Shown: one piece after another, positions 1 through 6,511 of the stretch
How positions within the stretch are numbered: the stretch's first letter is position 1
How the letters are laid out: each line of letters opens with the position of its first letter
Assembly: GCA_017518785.1 (NCBI GenBank)
Contig: JAFWUA010000015.1
Location: forward strand, 1-8,667
Source of the DNA: Neisseriaceae bacterium
Lineage (GTDB): Bacteria > Pseudomonadota > Gammaproteobacteria > Burkholderiales > Neisseriaceae
Length of the DNA stretch: 8,667 nt
Reading direction: 5' to 3'
Notes under the pieces: generated by a model
Told to the model about the DNA's origin: nothing
The model's database searches: none
The model's input: only the letters and a program-made list of their open reading frames with translations
Made by a program: the position numbers and the translations under genes

Positions 1-1377
1 CAAGTGTTTGATATTCTTAAACCTTTGGCGGATAAATTAGGTAGCCGCTTGTGGGTTTCGTCTTCTTGCTCCTTGTTACATTCGCCACAAGATTTGGGCG
101 TAGAAGAAAAATTGTCAAGTGAAATCAAAGAATGGTTAGCGTTTGGCGTGCAAAAATTAAACGAAATAGGCACCCTGAAAACCGCTTTAAATAACGGTTT
201 AGACGCAGTTAGTGCTCAATTTGCCGCGTCCGATAAAGCCGCGAGAAGCCGTGCGAATAGTCCGCTCATTCATAAAGCAGAAGTCAAACAACGCATTGAG
301 GCGTTACCTGCAAACGCTGACCAACGCAAGAGTGCTTTCCCTATTCGCATTAAAGCACAACAAGCGGTGTTAAACTTGCCCTTGTTGCCCACCACAACCA
401 TCGGTTCGTTCCCACAAACCACAGAAATTCGTCAGGCAAGAGCGGCATTCAAAAAAGGCACACTATCCGCCGCTGATTACGAAGCCGCAATGAAAAAAGA
501 AATTGCCTATGTGGTGCAAGTTCAAGAAGAATTGGACATTGATGTGCCTGTGCATGGTGAAGCCGAACGCAACGATATGGTGGAATATTTTGGCGAACAA
601 ATGGACGGCTACACTTTCACACAATTCGGTTGGGTGCAAAGTTACGGCAGCCGTTGCGTGAAACCGCCGATTATTTTTGGCGATGTAACGCGTCCCAAAG
701 CGATGACGGTTGCGTGGTCTTCATACGCCCAAACATTAACAAAACGCCCGATGAAAGGCATGCTTACAGGTCCTGTAACCATGTTGCAATGGTCGTTTGT
801 GCGTAACGACATTCCGCGTAGCCAAGTGTGCGAACAAATCGCACTGGCACTGAATGACGAAGTGTTGGATTTGGAAAAAGCAGGCATTAAAGTCATTCAA
901 ATTGACGAACCTGCCATTCGCGAAGGTTTGCCTTTACGCCGTGCAGATTGGGACGCTTATTTAGCATGGGCAGGACGATGCTTTCGCTTATCCAGCATGA
1001 ATGTTGCCGATAGCACACAAATTCACACCCATATGTGCTATTCCGAATTTAACGATATTCTGCCTGCGATTGCGGCGATGGACGCTGATGTGATTACCAT
1101 TGAAACATCTCGTTCCGATATGGAATTGTTGGACGCATTTGTGAAATTCAAATACCCCAACGACATTGGACCAGGTGTATATGACATTCACAGCCCACGC
1201 GTGCCAACGGAAGCGGAATTAACGCACCTTTTAGAAAAAGCGTTAAAAGTAATCCCCAAAGAACGACTGTGGGTGAATCCAGACTGCGGCTTAAAAACCC
1301 GTGCATGGCCTGAAACCCGTGCAGCGTTGGAATTGATGGTGAAAGTCGCCAAAGATTTAAGGAAAAAGTACGCTTAA
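1..1377 (+). CDS. metE: Cobalamin-independent methionine synthase MetE, C-terminal part (5' end outside window)
   Basis: MetE transfers the methyl group of 5-methyltetrahydropteroyltriglutamate to homocysteine, the last step of methionine synthesis, in the cytoplasm and without B12. The reading frame is open from base 1, so the start lies upstream; about 458 residues of a usual ~750-760 are present: the end of the N-terminal half, the linker, and the whole catalytic C-terminal barrel beginning near LPTTTIGSFPQTTEIR. The zinc site is complete: the HMC motif (His codon 1030-1032, Cys 1036-1038), the Glu of TIETSRSD (1102-1104) and the Cys of NPDCGLKTR (1285-1287). HGEAERNDMVEYFGE, GWVQSYGSRCVKPP and IDEPAIREGLP are family signatures. 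Base composition (by eye high forties % GC, rich in GCG, CGC and GTG codons) is well above the genes downstream, and no 13-mer uptake-like repeat lies inside. A hairpin terminator follows. Identity is secure. Confidence 0.97.
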   Translation, partial: QVFDILKPLADKLGSRLWVSSSCSLLHSPQDLGVEEKLSSEIKEWLAFGVQKLNEIGTLKTALNNGLDAVSAQFAASDKAARSRANSPLIHKAEVKQRIEALPANADQRKSAFPIRIKAQQAVLNLPLLPTTTIGSFPQTTEIRQARAAFKKGTLSAADYEAAMKKEIAYVVQVQEELDIDVPVHGEAERNDMVEYFGEQMDGYTFTQFGWVQSYGSRCVKPPIIFGDVTRPKAMTVAWSSYAQTLTKRPMKGMLTGPVTMLQWSFVRNDIPRSQVCEQIALALNDEVLDLEKAGIKVIQIDEPAIREGLPLRRADWDAYLAWAGRCFRLSSMNVADSTQIHTHMCYSEFNDILPAIAAMDADVITIETSRSDMELLDAFVKFKYPNDIGPGVYDIHSPRVPTEAELTHLLEKALKVIPKERLWVNPDCGLKTRAWPETRAALELMVKVAKDLRKKYA

Positions 1378-1407
1378 ACAATTTTTTAGATAATTAAAAT
1401 CTAATGT

Positions 1408-1451
1408 AAGTCTGCCGGAAAAGTTTATGTAATAAGCTTTCCGGCAGACTT
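1408..1451 (+). terminator. Inverted pair of DUS-like 13-mers forming a terminator hairpin after metE
   Basis: AGTCTGCCGGAAA at 1409-1421 and its reverse complement at 1438-1450 make a perfect 14-bp stem (1408-1421 with 1438-1451) with a 16-nt loop. It starts 30 bases after the metE stop. There is no long T-run, only TT and AT-rich sequence after the stem, so its strength is uncertain. In Neisseria, inverted DUS pairs commonly sit 3' of genes as rho-independent terminators; by analogy this is the metE terminator. Confidence 0.75.
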
Positions 1452-1494
1452 TAAATATATGGAATCACACTGTCGAAAAAGTTAGTTTTTAAGA

Positions 1495-1577
1495 GACTTC
1501 TGCGAGATTCGATTTTTTTACCATTCAATCATTCGTAAAATACGTGAATGAAAAATGACAATGATGAGTTTTACAAT
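1495..1577. repeat. Decayed copy of a dispersed palindromic (MITE-like) repeat
   Basis: The left edge, GACTTCTGCGAGATTCGATT and the T-run after it (1495-1519), closely matches 8052-8075 (GACTCCTGCAAAACTCGATT). The right edge (AATGACAATGATGAGTTTTACA) resembles AATGACGAGTTTTGCATGAG at 8158-8177. Between them TCATTCGTA and TACGTGAATGA can fold into an imperfect hairpin. The terminal inverted repeats are much less alike than in the copy at 8053-8177, so this looks like an older, eroded copy. The rest of the stretch between metE and the next feature (1452-1611) shows no gene. A weak promoter-like pair (TTTACA 1570-1575, TTTAAT 1594-1599, 18-bp spacer) lies at its end, but it would leave almost no leader before the ATG at 1612. 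Confidence 0.5.
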
Positions 1578-1611
1578 AGTTCCTACAATTTAGTTTAATG
1601 AGATTTTAATT

Positions 1612-2051
1612 ATGAAATTACAACTTATTGCATCAAGTATGGTACTGCGTATGCACGCTACGGCATATTAAATGATTTTGATTTTTCAGGACAACAACAT
1701 ATAACTATTTTCTATCAAGGAGACCCAACCTCAACCATGCCCAATACCAGTAGTGCAAGATATTTAGGTACTGCTTTTGCCGTTATTACAGATGCGAATA
1801 GGCTTACATCAGCAGAAACTCAATTAGATGTTGATTTTGGTCAGCGTAAATTAAGTGGGACTATATCAAATTGGTATGAGAAGAGTTTGAATTTAAAAGA
1901 TATTTCTATTAATGCGACAATTAGTGGTAATACTTTCAAGGGAGATAATAATCAAGGTAAATTTTATGGTCCAAATGCCCAAAATTTAGCTGGTTCTTTT
2001 GCTGATAAAAATCAGAAAATTCAAGGTGTATTTGGTGCTAACAAGCAATAG
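1612..2051 (+). pseudogene. Remnant of a TbpB-like / Slam-dependent surface lipoprotein
   Basis: ATG at 1612 opens a peptide beginning MKLQLIASS, like the start of a lipoprotein signal peptide, but the frame stops at 1669-1671 before any lipobox. From about 1635 another frame reads without stops to 2051: KYGTAYARYGIL, FYQGDPTSTMPNTSSARYLG, then KLSGTIS, INATISGNTFKG, GKFYGPNAQNLAGSF and IQGVFGANKQ. This is the C-terminal eight-stranded beta-barrel of TbpB-like proteins (TbpB_B_D type), whose family hallmark is the FYGPxAxxLAGxF...GVFG ending. Upstream of ATG 1737 that frame has no ATG, GTG or TTG, and ATG 1737 lacks a well-spaced ribosome site and any signal peptide, so the 104-residue ORF starting there is unlikely to be an exported protein. 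The handle domains and most of a usual 250-700-residue protein are missing: an internal deletion plus frameshift best explains this. No slam gene is in view. An alternative is a silent donor cassette for a complete paralogue elsewhere. Confidence 0.75.
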
Positions 2052-2111
2052 TTAGTATAGTTGGTTTATATTAATATAGTTAATAAAACCTAATTTTGAA
2101 TTTTATTAAAC

Positions 2112-2155
2112 ATAGTCTGCCGGAAAGGTAATTAAAACACTTTCCGGCAGACTAT
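2112..2155 (+). terminator. Perfect 16-bp hairpin of inverted DUS-like 13-mers
   Basis: ATAGTCTGCCGGAAAG (2112-2127) pairs with CTTTCCGGCAGACTAT (2140-2155) without a mismatch around a 12-nt loop, followed by TTT. The 13-mer itself is at 2114-2126 and inverted at 2141-2153. It lies about 60 bases after the lipoprotein remnant and upstream of gshB, so it should insulate the gshB operon from upstream transcription. Confidence 0.8.
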
Positions 2156-2265
2156 TTTACAAAAATTAAGCAAGATTTATTGCTAATTTTCTATTTATGT
2201 TTGCACCACTTTTCTGTATGCTTAAAGCTTTTCAATTATATTTGTTTAAAAAGAATGGTCATCTG

Positions 2266-3228
2266 ATGAAAATCTTATTTATTGCCGACCCAATGGAAAC
2301 TTTCAAAACCTATAAAGACACCACTTATGCCATGATGAGGGAAATGACGAAACGTTGCTGGTCTTTATATCACACGCGTGCAGACCAATTAATGGTTAAA
2401 GATGGTACGGTTGTATCAGAGGTTACTCCATTTATCTTTATCGGTGCTATAAACGATGACGATCATCAGTGGTTTCAGGTAGAGGAAACTTCTATTGCCA
2501 ATTTGAATTCTTTTGATGCGGTGATTATGCGTAGCGACCCTCCGTTTAATATGCAGTATCTATATGCCACTCATCTTTTATCTTTGGCACAGGCACAAGG
2601 AGCACAAGTATTCAACAGCGGACAAGCTATGCGAGAATTTAACGAAAAATTAGCTATACTTCGCTTTCCGCAATGGATAACTTCCACCATAGTTAGCACG
2701 CATGCCAAGCAAATCAGGCAGTTTTTATCAGAACATCACGATATTATTGTAAAACCATTAGATGGCATGGGAGGCATGGGAATTTTTCGCTTGCGTGAAA
2801 ACGACCCAAATATCGGTAGCATTTTAGAAACATTGATGGATATGGATAAACGTACCATTATGGCACAGAAATATCTGCCAGAAGTTGTGCATGGAGATAA
2901 ACGCATCTTAATAATTGGCGGTGAAGTTATCCCATTTGCTTTGGCACGCATTCCCCAAAATGGAGAGACGCGAGGTAATTTAGCTGCCGGCGGACGAGGT
3001 GTTGCAGTTGCTTTATCTGAAAGAGATCGTAATATCGCCGAAGATATTGCTCCAAAATTAATGCAACAGGGCATACTTTTAGCAGGATTAGATGTAATTG
3101 GAGATTATCTTACTGAAATAAACGTTACCAGTCCAACCTGTTTTCAGGAAATCAGTAATCAAACTGGATATGACGTATCAGCACATTTTGTCGATGCACT
3201 TCTCAAAGCAGTTTCCGGCAGACTTTAA
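2266..3228 (+). CDS. gshB: Glutathione synthetase
   Basis: GshB joins gamma-glutamylcysteine and glycine using ATP to give glutathione, in the cytoplasm. I chose ATG 2266, giving 320 residues beginning MKILFIADPMETFKTYKDTT; this aligns with the family start (E. coli protein 316 aa). An in-frame ATG at 2197 would add 23 residues with no counterpart. The ribosome site is weak for both. ATP-grasp features are in order: MRSDPPFNMQYLYAT in the N-terminal domain, DIIVKPLDGMGGMGIF (about residues 158-173), LARIPQNGETRGNLAAGGRG (nucleotide-binding loops, ending about 245), and the metal-binding TEINVTSPT with Glu284 and Asn286. The last residues, SGRL, are encoded by an inverted copy of the 13-mer at 3212-3224, so the repeat forms the gene's 3' end. 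It is probably the first gene of the run to ppx; the MFS gene begins 30 bases on. Confidence 0.96.
   Translation: MKILFIADPMETFKTYKDTTYAMMREMTKRCWSLYHTRADQLMVKDGTVVSEVTPFIFIGAINDDDHQWFQVEETSIANLNSFDAVIMRSDPPFNMQYLYATHLLSLAQAQGAQVFNSGQAMREFNEKLAILRFPQWITSTIVSTHAKQIRQFLSEHHDIIVKPLDGMGGMGIFRLRENDPNIGSILETLMDMDKRTIMAQKYLPEVVHGDKRILIIGGEVIPFALARIPQNGETRGNLAAGGRGVAVALSERDRNIAEDIAPKLMQQGILLAGLDVIGDYLTEINVTSPTCFQEISNQTGYDVSAHFVDALLKAVSGRL
3212..3224 (-). repeat. DUS-like 13-mer, exact, inside the gshB 3' end
   Basis: TTTCCGGCAGACT, the reverse complement of AGTCTGCCGGAAA. It is read in frame as part of the C-terminal SGRL of GshB. There is no inverted partner nearby, so it is not a terminator. Confidence 0.85.
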
Positions 3229-3258
3229 CATTACAAATACATAACAAATGAATAAAAA

Positions 3259-4413
3259 ATGAAAGCGGCTAATTTACTCACATTATACTTTTGCACAATA
3301 TTAACCACCTGTGTTATGTATGCACCGCAACCGTTGCAACCATATTTTGAAAGTATGCTGTCTATTTCAAAAACACAGGCATCATTATTTACCACATCTA
3401 TTTTAATTCCATTATCATTTGCATCTATTTTTTATGGATATTTATTGGAAAAGATTTCCATACGTAAAATATTGATTACCACTTTTTTGATATTTGCCAT
3501 ATCTGAAATATTATTTGCATCTTTTTCATCATACTCTACGCTAATTAGTATGCGTGTTGTACAAGGTTTTGTTGCACCAGCAGCTCTAACCAGTATTATT
3601 ACTTATATCTCTCATAATTCACTTAAAAGCGGTGTGGGTAGAGCCGTTGGTGTATATATTGGCATGACAATTGTTGGAGGACTTTTAGGAAGATTATTAT
3701 CAGGTTTTTTTACTGACGTTTTTGGTTGGCGTGTGTTCTTTTATGTTTTAAGTGTAGCGTTATTTATTGCAACCATATTATTAACTAAAACTTTGGACGA
3801 AATACCAATTAACTTTGTTAAGCCAAAATTAAGTTATATACCTAAAATAATCTCAATTAAACGTAATTTTTATATTTTTTCTGCAATTTTTTGTTTATTT
3901 TTCGTTTTCCAAGCAACATTAAATATATTACCATTTGAATTAAAACGATTGGAAGGAGTGTATAGTGGTTCTAAAACAGGATTTATGTATGCTGGTTATA
4001 TTGTTGGAGTATTTGTTTCTTTTAATGTTGCTAAAATAGTTAAAATCGCAAGACTGCCGGAAAACGCTGTACTCTTTGGTTTAATCGTATATTTAATATC
4101 ATTACAAGCATTGCGTATAGAGGGATTTGCTACTATTTTCTTATCAATGGTAGTCTTTTACTTTGGTAGCTTTACCGCACATTCTGTGGCAACTTCATAT
4201 ATAAATAAAAAAGCCACCTCTCATAAAAGTATTACCAATGGAATGTATATTAGTTCATATTACTGTGGTGGTGCTTTGGGTAGTTTTTTACCTGGTTTTA
4301 TATATGAACTATACGATTGGAGTGTATTCCTTTCATTTTTAAGTATAGTATTAGTAATTTCAATTTTTTTAATCATGCGTTTGCAGGCTTATGAAAAACG
4401 TAAAGGAAGATAA
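3259..4413 (+). CDS. Major facilitator superfamily transporter, YnfM/drug-efflux-like
   Basis: A 384-residue inner-membrane protein, almost wholly hydrophobic, consistent with twelve membrane segments in two halves. Near the start it has YAPQPLQPYF, a pattern typical of YnfM-type MFS exporters. GYLLEKISIRKIL (about residues 53-65) fits MFS motif A between segments 2 and 3, RVVQG (about 98-102) fits motif B of segment 4, and GGLLGRLLSGFFTDVFGWR lies around segment 5. The substrate cannot be read from the sequence; small-molecule export is the family expectation. A variant 13-mer (4051-4063) encodes ARLPEN in the central part. The ATG at 3259 overlaps the stop of a four-codon ORF (ATGAATAAAAAATGA, 3248-3262), and no good ribosome site precedes it. 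It ends 2 bases before dnaQ, whose ribosome site lies within this gene. Confidence 0.85.
   Translation: MKAANLLTLYFCTILTTCVMYAPQPLQPYFESMLSISKTQASLFTTSILIPLSFASIFYGYLLEKISIRKILITTFLIFAISEILFASFSSYSTLISMRVVQGFVAPAALTSIITYISHNSLKSGVGRAVGVYIGMTIVGGLLGRLLSGFFTDVFGWRVFFYVLSVALFIATILLTKTLDEIPINFVKPKLSYIPKIISIKRNFYIFSAIFCLFFVFQATLNILPFELKRLEGVYSGSKTGFMYAGYIVGVFVSFNVAKIVKIARLPENAVLFGLIVYLISLQALRIEGFATIFLSMVVFYFGSFTAHSVATSYINKKATSHKSITNGMYISSYYCGGALGSFLPGFIYELYDWSVFLSFLSIVLVISIFLIMRLQAYEKRKGR
4051..4063 (+). repeat. DUS-like 13-mer variant, one mismatch, inside the MFS gene
   Basis: AGACTGCCGGAAA differs from the consensus only at position 3 (A for T). It is translated in frame as part of ARLPEN, comparable to SLPENT at the exact copy in ispDF. 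Confidence 0.6.
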
Positions 4414-4415
4414 TT

Positions 4416-5263
4416 ATGTCAATTCGTCAATTAATTCTTGATACAGAAACCACTGGTTTATCTGCAAAAAATGGAGATCGTCTAATTGAAATTGCTGCAT
4501 TGGAAATGATAGATAGACGAATTACTGGCGAACATTTACATTTATATATCAATCCAGAAAGAGAAATACATAGCGATGCAATTGCTGTTCATGGAATCAC
4601 AAATGAATTTTTAGTAGATAAACCAGTATTTGCCGAAGTTGGATTAAAAATTTTTAATTATCTACGTAATGCCGAATTAATTATTCATAATGCACCATTT
4701 GATGTTGGTTTCTTAAATATGGAATTTGCACGAATGGGGTTGCCGGAGGTAACTACCATTGCTACTATAACCGATACTTTGGCAATGGCAAGGGAAATAT
4801 ATCCTAATCAAAAGAATTCATTAGATGCTTTATGTACACGTTTAAATGTAGATCGCAGTAAGCGTGTTTTACACGGTGCCTTAATAGATTGCGAGTTATT
4901 AGGTGAAGTATATTTAGCCATGACGCGTGAACAAGGTACTTTGGATATGAGTGTCCAAGTAGATGATGAACAAGATAAGTTTTCCGGTAGTGTTATAACA
5001 TATAGTCGCCAGAAAAACTTAAAGTTGTTTATGCTACACCAGATGAATTATCAGTACATCAAGCATATCTTAATGAATTGGATAAGGCTTGCGGTGGATT
5101 ATGTCAATTTCATGCAATGGATCCTAATTTTCAAAATGTAAATATTGCTACACAGGAAACAGTTGTTACAACCATAGAAGAAGAAAAAGAAGACGATTAT
5201 ATAGAAGATGAATATATAGAATTTAATGAGTTACAAGAACCTCCAATGGAGTCATGGCAATGA
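4416..5263 (+). CDS. dnaQ: DNA polymerase III epsilon subunit DnaQ, with an apparent frameshift near 5006-5018
   Basis: DnaQ is the 3'-5' proofreading exonuclease of the replicative polymerase; its C-terminal part binds the alpha subunit. The exonuclease domain is complete: ILDTETTGL (Exo I Asp and Glu), VHGIT, HNAPFDVGF (Exo II) and HGALIDCELLGEVY (Exo III-epsilon His and Asp). The starting frame then leaves the family pattern (KNLKLFMLHQMNYQYIKH) and stops at 5139-5141. From 5006 the other frame, open to 5263, reads PEKLKVVYATPDELSVHQAYL then NELDKACGGLCQF, the usual betaproteobacterial DnaQ ending, followed by a long acidic tail. Joined, the product is about 282 aa; unjoined it is 241 aa with a scrambled end. 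One missing base, in CGCC (5007-5010) or in the five-A run 5013-5017, or a -1 slip at AAAAAC, explains it. AAGGAAGA (4403-4410) is a good ribosome site. The restored stop overlaps the ispDF start as ATGA. Confidence 0.88.
5247..5263 (+). promoter_or_regulatory. Ribosome site and ATGA stop-start overlap setting the ispDF start
   Basis: TGGAG at 5247-5251 lies 8 bases before ATG 5260 but only 2 bases before the in-frame ATG 5254, so 5260 is the better start. ATG 5260-5262 overlaps the TGA (5261-5263) that ends the restored dnaQ frame, the classic arrangement for translational coupling. Ribosomes that stop at 5141 in the unshifted dnaQ frame would end about 120 bases short of this site. Confidence 0.65.
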
Positions 5264-6477
5264 CAAAAACAATTGCTTTAATTCCTGCTGCCGGAGTTGG
5301 AAAAAGATTTGGTGCAAATCAACCAAAACAATATATTCAATTAAAAGGAAAAAGTGTACTATTTCATACAATACAGCGATTGGCTGCATCTAATTGTTTT
5401 GATGCATTAGTAGTAATTGTTTCACCCGATGATAAATTTATATCAATACAAAGTCTGCCGGAAAACACTATATATGCTCAAAACGCATTAGATGCACCAA
5501 TCAATGCAAATTACAAACAAATCCCAATTCAAATATTATATTGTGGTGGAGAAACTCGTGCTCATACAGTGGCAAATGGTGTTAATTTTTTAATTGATAA
5601 TCAATGGATTAATAAAAGTGATAAGATTGCGGTTCATGATGCAGCACGTTGTGGAATTGATATTCAGTCATTACAAAGATTAGTTGAATCTAATCATAGT
5701 GATGGTGCAATTTTAGCATTACCAGTTTCTGATACATTAAAATTATCCACAGATGACGGAAAAATACTTCGAACAGTGGATAGAAATAACTTATGGCGAG
5801 CACAAACTCCACAAATATTTCCAGCAGGATTATTACAACAAGCATTAAATAGTGTAGATTTATATACGATTACAGATGAAGCGAGTGCTTTGGAAAAATT
5901 AGGGTATTCACCACAATTAATTTTAGGAAATGAGTGCAATTTAAAACTTACACATGCTGATGATAAAAATATTATGAATAATTTACTTGATACATCAAAT
6001 AATTTAAGAATTGGACAAGGGTATGATGTTCATCGTCTTGTTTCAGATAGACCATTAATATTAGGAGGAATTAACATTCCTCATGAAACAGGTTTATATG
6101 GACATTCTGATGCAGATGTTTTATTGCATGCAGTTATCGATGCCATTTTAGGTGCTACTGGACAGGGAGATATAGGTACGCATTTCCCAGATACCGATGA
6201 TAAATGGCATAATGCTGATAGTTCTCAATTGCTTAAATATGTTTGGGATAATCTTTATCAATCAAATTGGAGAATTATTAATATTGATTGTACCATAATT
6301 GCTCAACGTCCTAAACTTGCACCATATATTATTCATATAAAAAATAATCTTGCTAATCTACTAAATCTTAATAATGAACAGGTAAATATTAAAGCAAAAA
6401 CCAATGAAAAATTAGGTTATTTGGGTAGAGAAGAGGCAATAGAAGCACAGGCGATTGTTTTGTTAAATCTAATATAG
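5260..6477 (+). CDS. ispDF: Bifunctional IspD-IspF: MEP cytidylyltransferase / MEcPP synthase
   Basis: Two enzymes of the non-mevalonate isoprenoid pathway in one 405-residue chain. IspD (about residues 1-235) couples CTP to methylerythritol phosphate: IPAAGVGKRFG with Arg16, QPKQY with Lys23, GGETRAHTVANGV, VHDAARCGI and RAQTPQIF are visible. A linker near LLDTSNN (about 245-250) leads into IspF (about 251-405), which cyclises CDP-ME 2-phosphate to MEcPP: GQGYDVHRL gives metal ligands Asp256 and His258, GHSDADVLLHA gives His282, and GDIGTHFPDTD and TNEKLGYLGREEAIEAQA complete the family pattern. The intermediate enzyme IspE is not in the window. Neisseria carries separate adjacent ispD and ispF; fusion is best known from alpha- and epsilonproteobacteria. 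An exact 13-mer (5452-5464) encodes SLPENT in the IspD part. By eye it is among the most AT-rich genes here. Start chosen by ribosome-site spacing; ATG 5254 would add two residues. Confidence 0.95.
   Translation: MTKTIALIPAAGVGKRFGANQPKQYIQLKGKSVLFHTIQRLAASNCFDALVVIVSPDDKFISIQSLPENTIYAQNALDAPINANYKQIPIQILYCGGETRAHTVANGVNFLIDNQWINKSDKIAVHDAARCGIDIQSLQRLVESNHSDGAILALPVSDTLKLSTDDGKILRTVDRNNLWRAQTPQIFPAGLLQQALNSVDLYTITDEASALEKLGYSPQLILGNECNLKLTHADDKNIMNNLLDTSNNLRIGQGYDVHRLVSDRPLILGGINIPHETGLYGHSDADVLLHAVIDAILGATGQGDIGTHFPDTDDKWHNADSSQLLKYVWDNLYQSNWRIINIDCTIIAQRPKLAPYIIHIKNNLANLLNLNNEQVNIKAKTNEKLGYLGREEAIEAQAIVLLNLI
5452..5464 (+). repeat. DUS-like 13-mer, exact, inside ispDF
   Basis: AGTCTGCCGGAAA read in frame as SLPEN, in a loop of the IspD domain between two family-conserved blocks (before GGETR), where extra length should be tolerated. 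Confidence 0.85.
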
Positions 6478-6478
6478 T

Positions 6479-6491
6479 TTTCCGGTAGACT
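6479..6491 (-). repeat. DUS-like 13-mer variant in the ispDF-ppx gap
   Basis: TTTCCGGTAGACT is the reverse complement of AGTCTACCGGAAA, one mismatch from consensus. It begins one base after the ispDF stop. It is a single copy without an inverted partner, so it is not expected to terminate transcription into ppx. Confidence 0.6.
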
Positions 6492-6511
6492 ATTTAATTT
6501 AGGATATTTAT

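Noticed and set aside
1345..1377. GGCCTGAA near the metE end (about 1307-1314) as a foreign DUS dialect
   Set aside because: Only the last seven bases fit a known dialect, and they encode the conserved WPETR motif.
642..1381. Minus-strand open frames opposite metE
   Set aside because: They have no recognisable family pattern and lie fully opposite a conserved metE frame with an intact zinc site; they are shadows.
2197..2265. Longer GshB start at 2197
   Set aside because: The extra 23 residues have no counterpart in the family, and the MKILFIADP start at 2266 aligns with the known N-terminus.
2736..3074. Minus-strand open frame opposite gshB
   Set aside because: Lies opposite the conserved ATP-grasp motifs and has no ribosome site or family match.
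4980..4992. TTTCCGGTAGTGT in dnaQ as another uptake word
   Set aside because: Three mismatches to the 13-mer consensus; not distinguishable from chance.
5078..5263. Separate 61-residue gene between dnaQ and ispDF
   Set aside because: It continues upstream in frame to 5006 as the conserved DnaQ C-terminus, so it is the tail of dnaQ after a frameshift and not an independent gene.
5285..5296. CTGCCGGAG in the IspD start and GCTGCCGGCGG in gshB as uptake words
   Set aside because: Both are explained by conserved protein motifs (PAAGVG and NLAAGGRG) and match only the centre of the word.
5694..5939. Minus-strand open frame inside ispDF
   Set aside because: Opposite the conserved IspD block ending in RAQTPQIF; a shadow.
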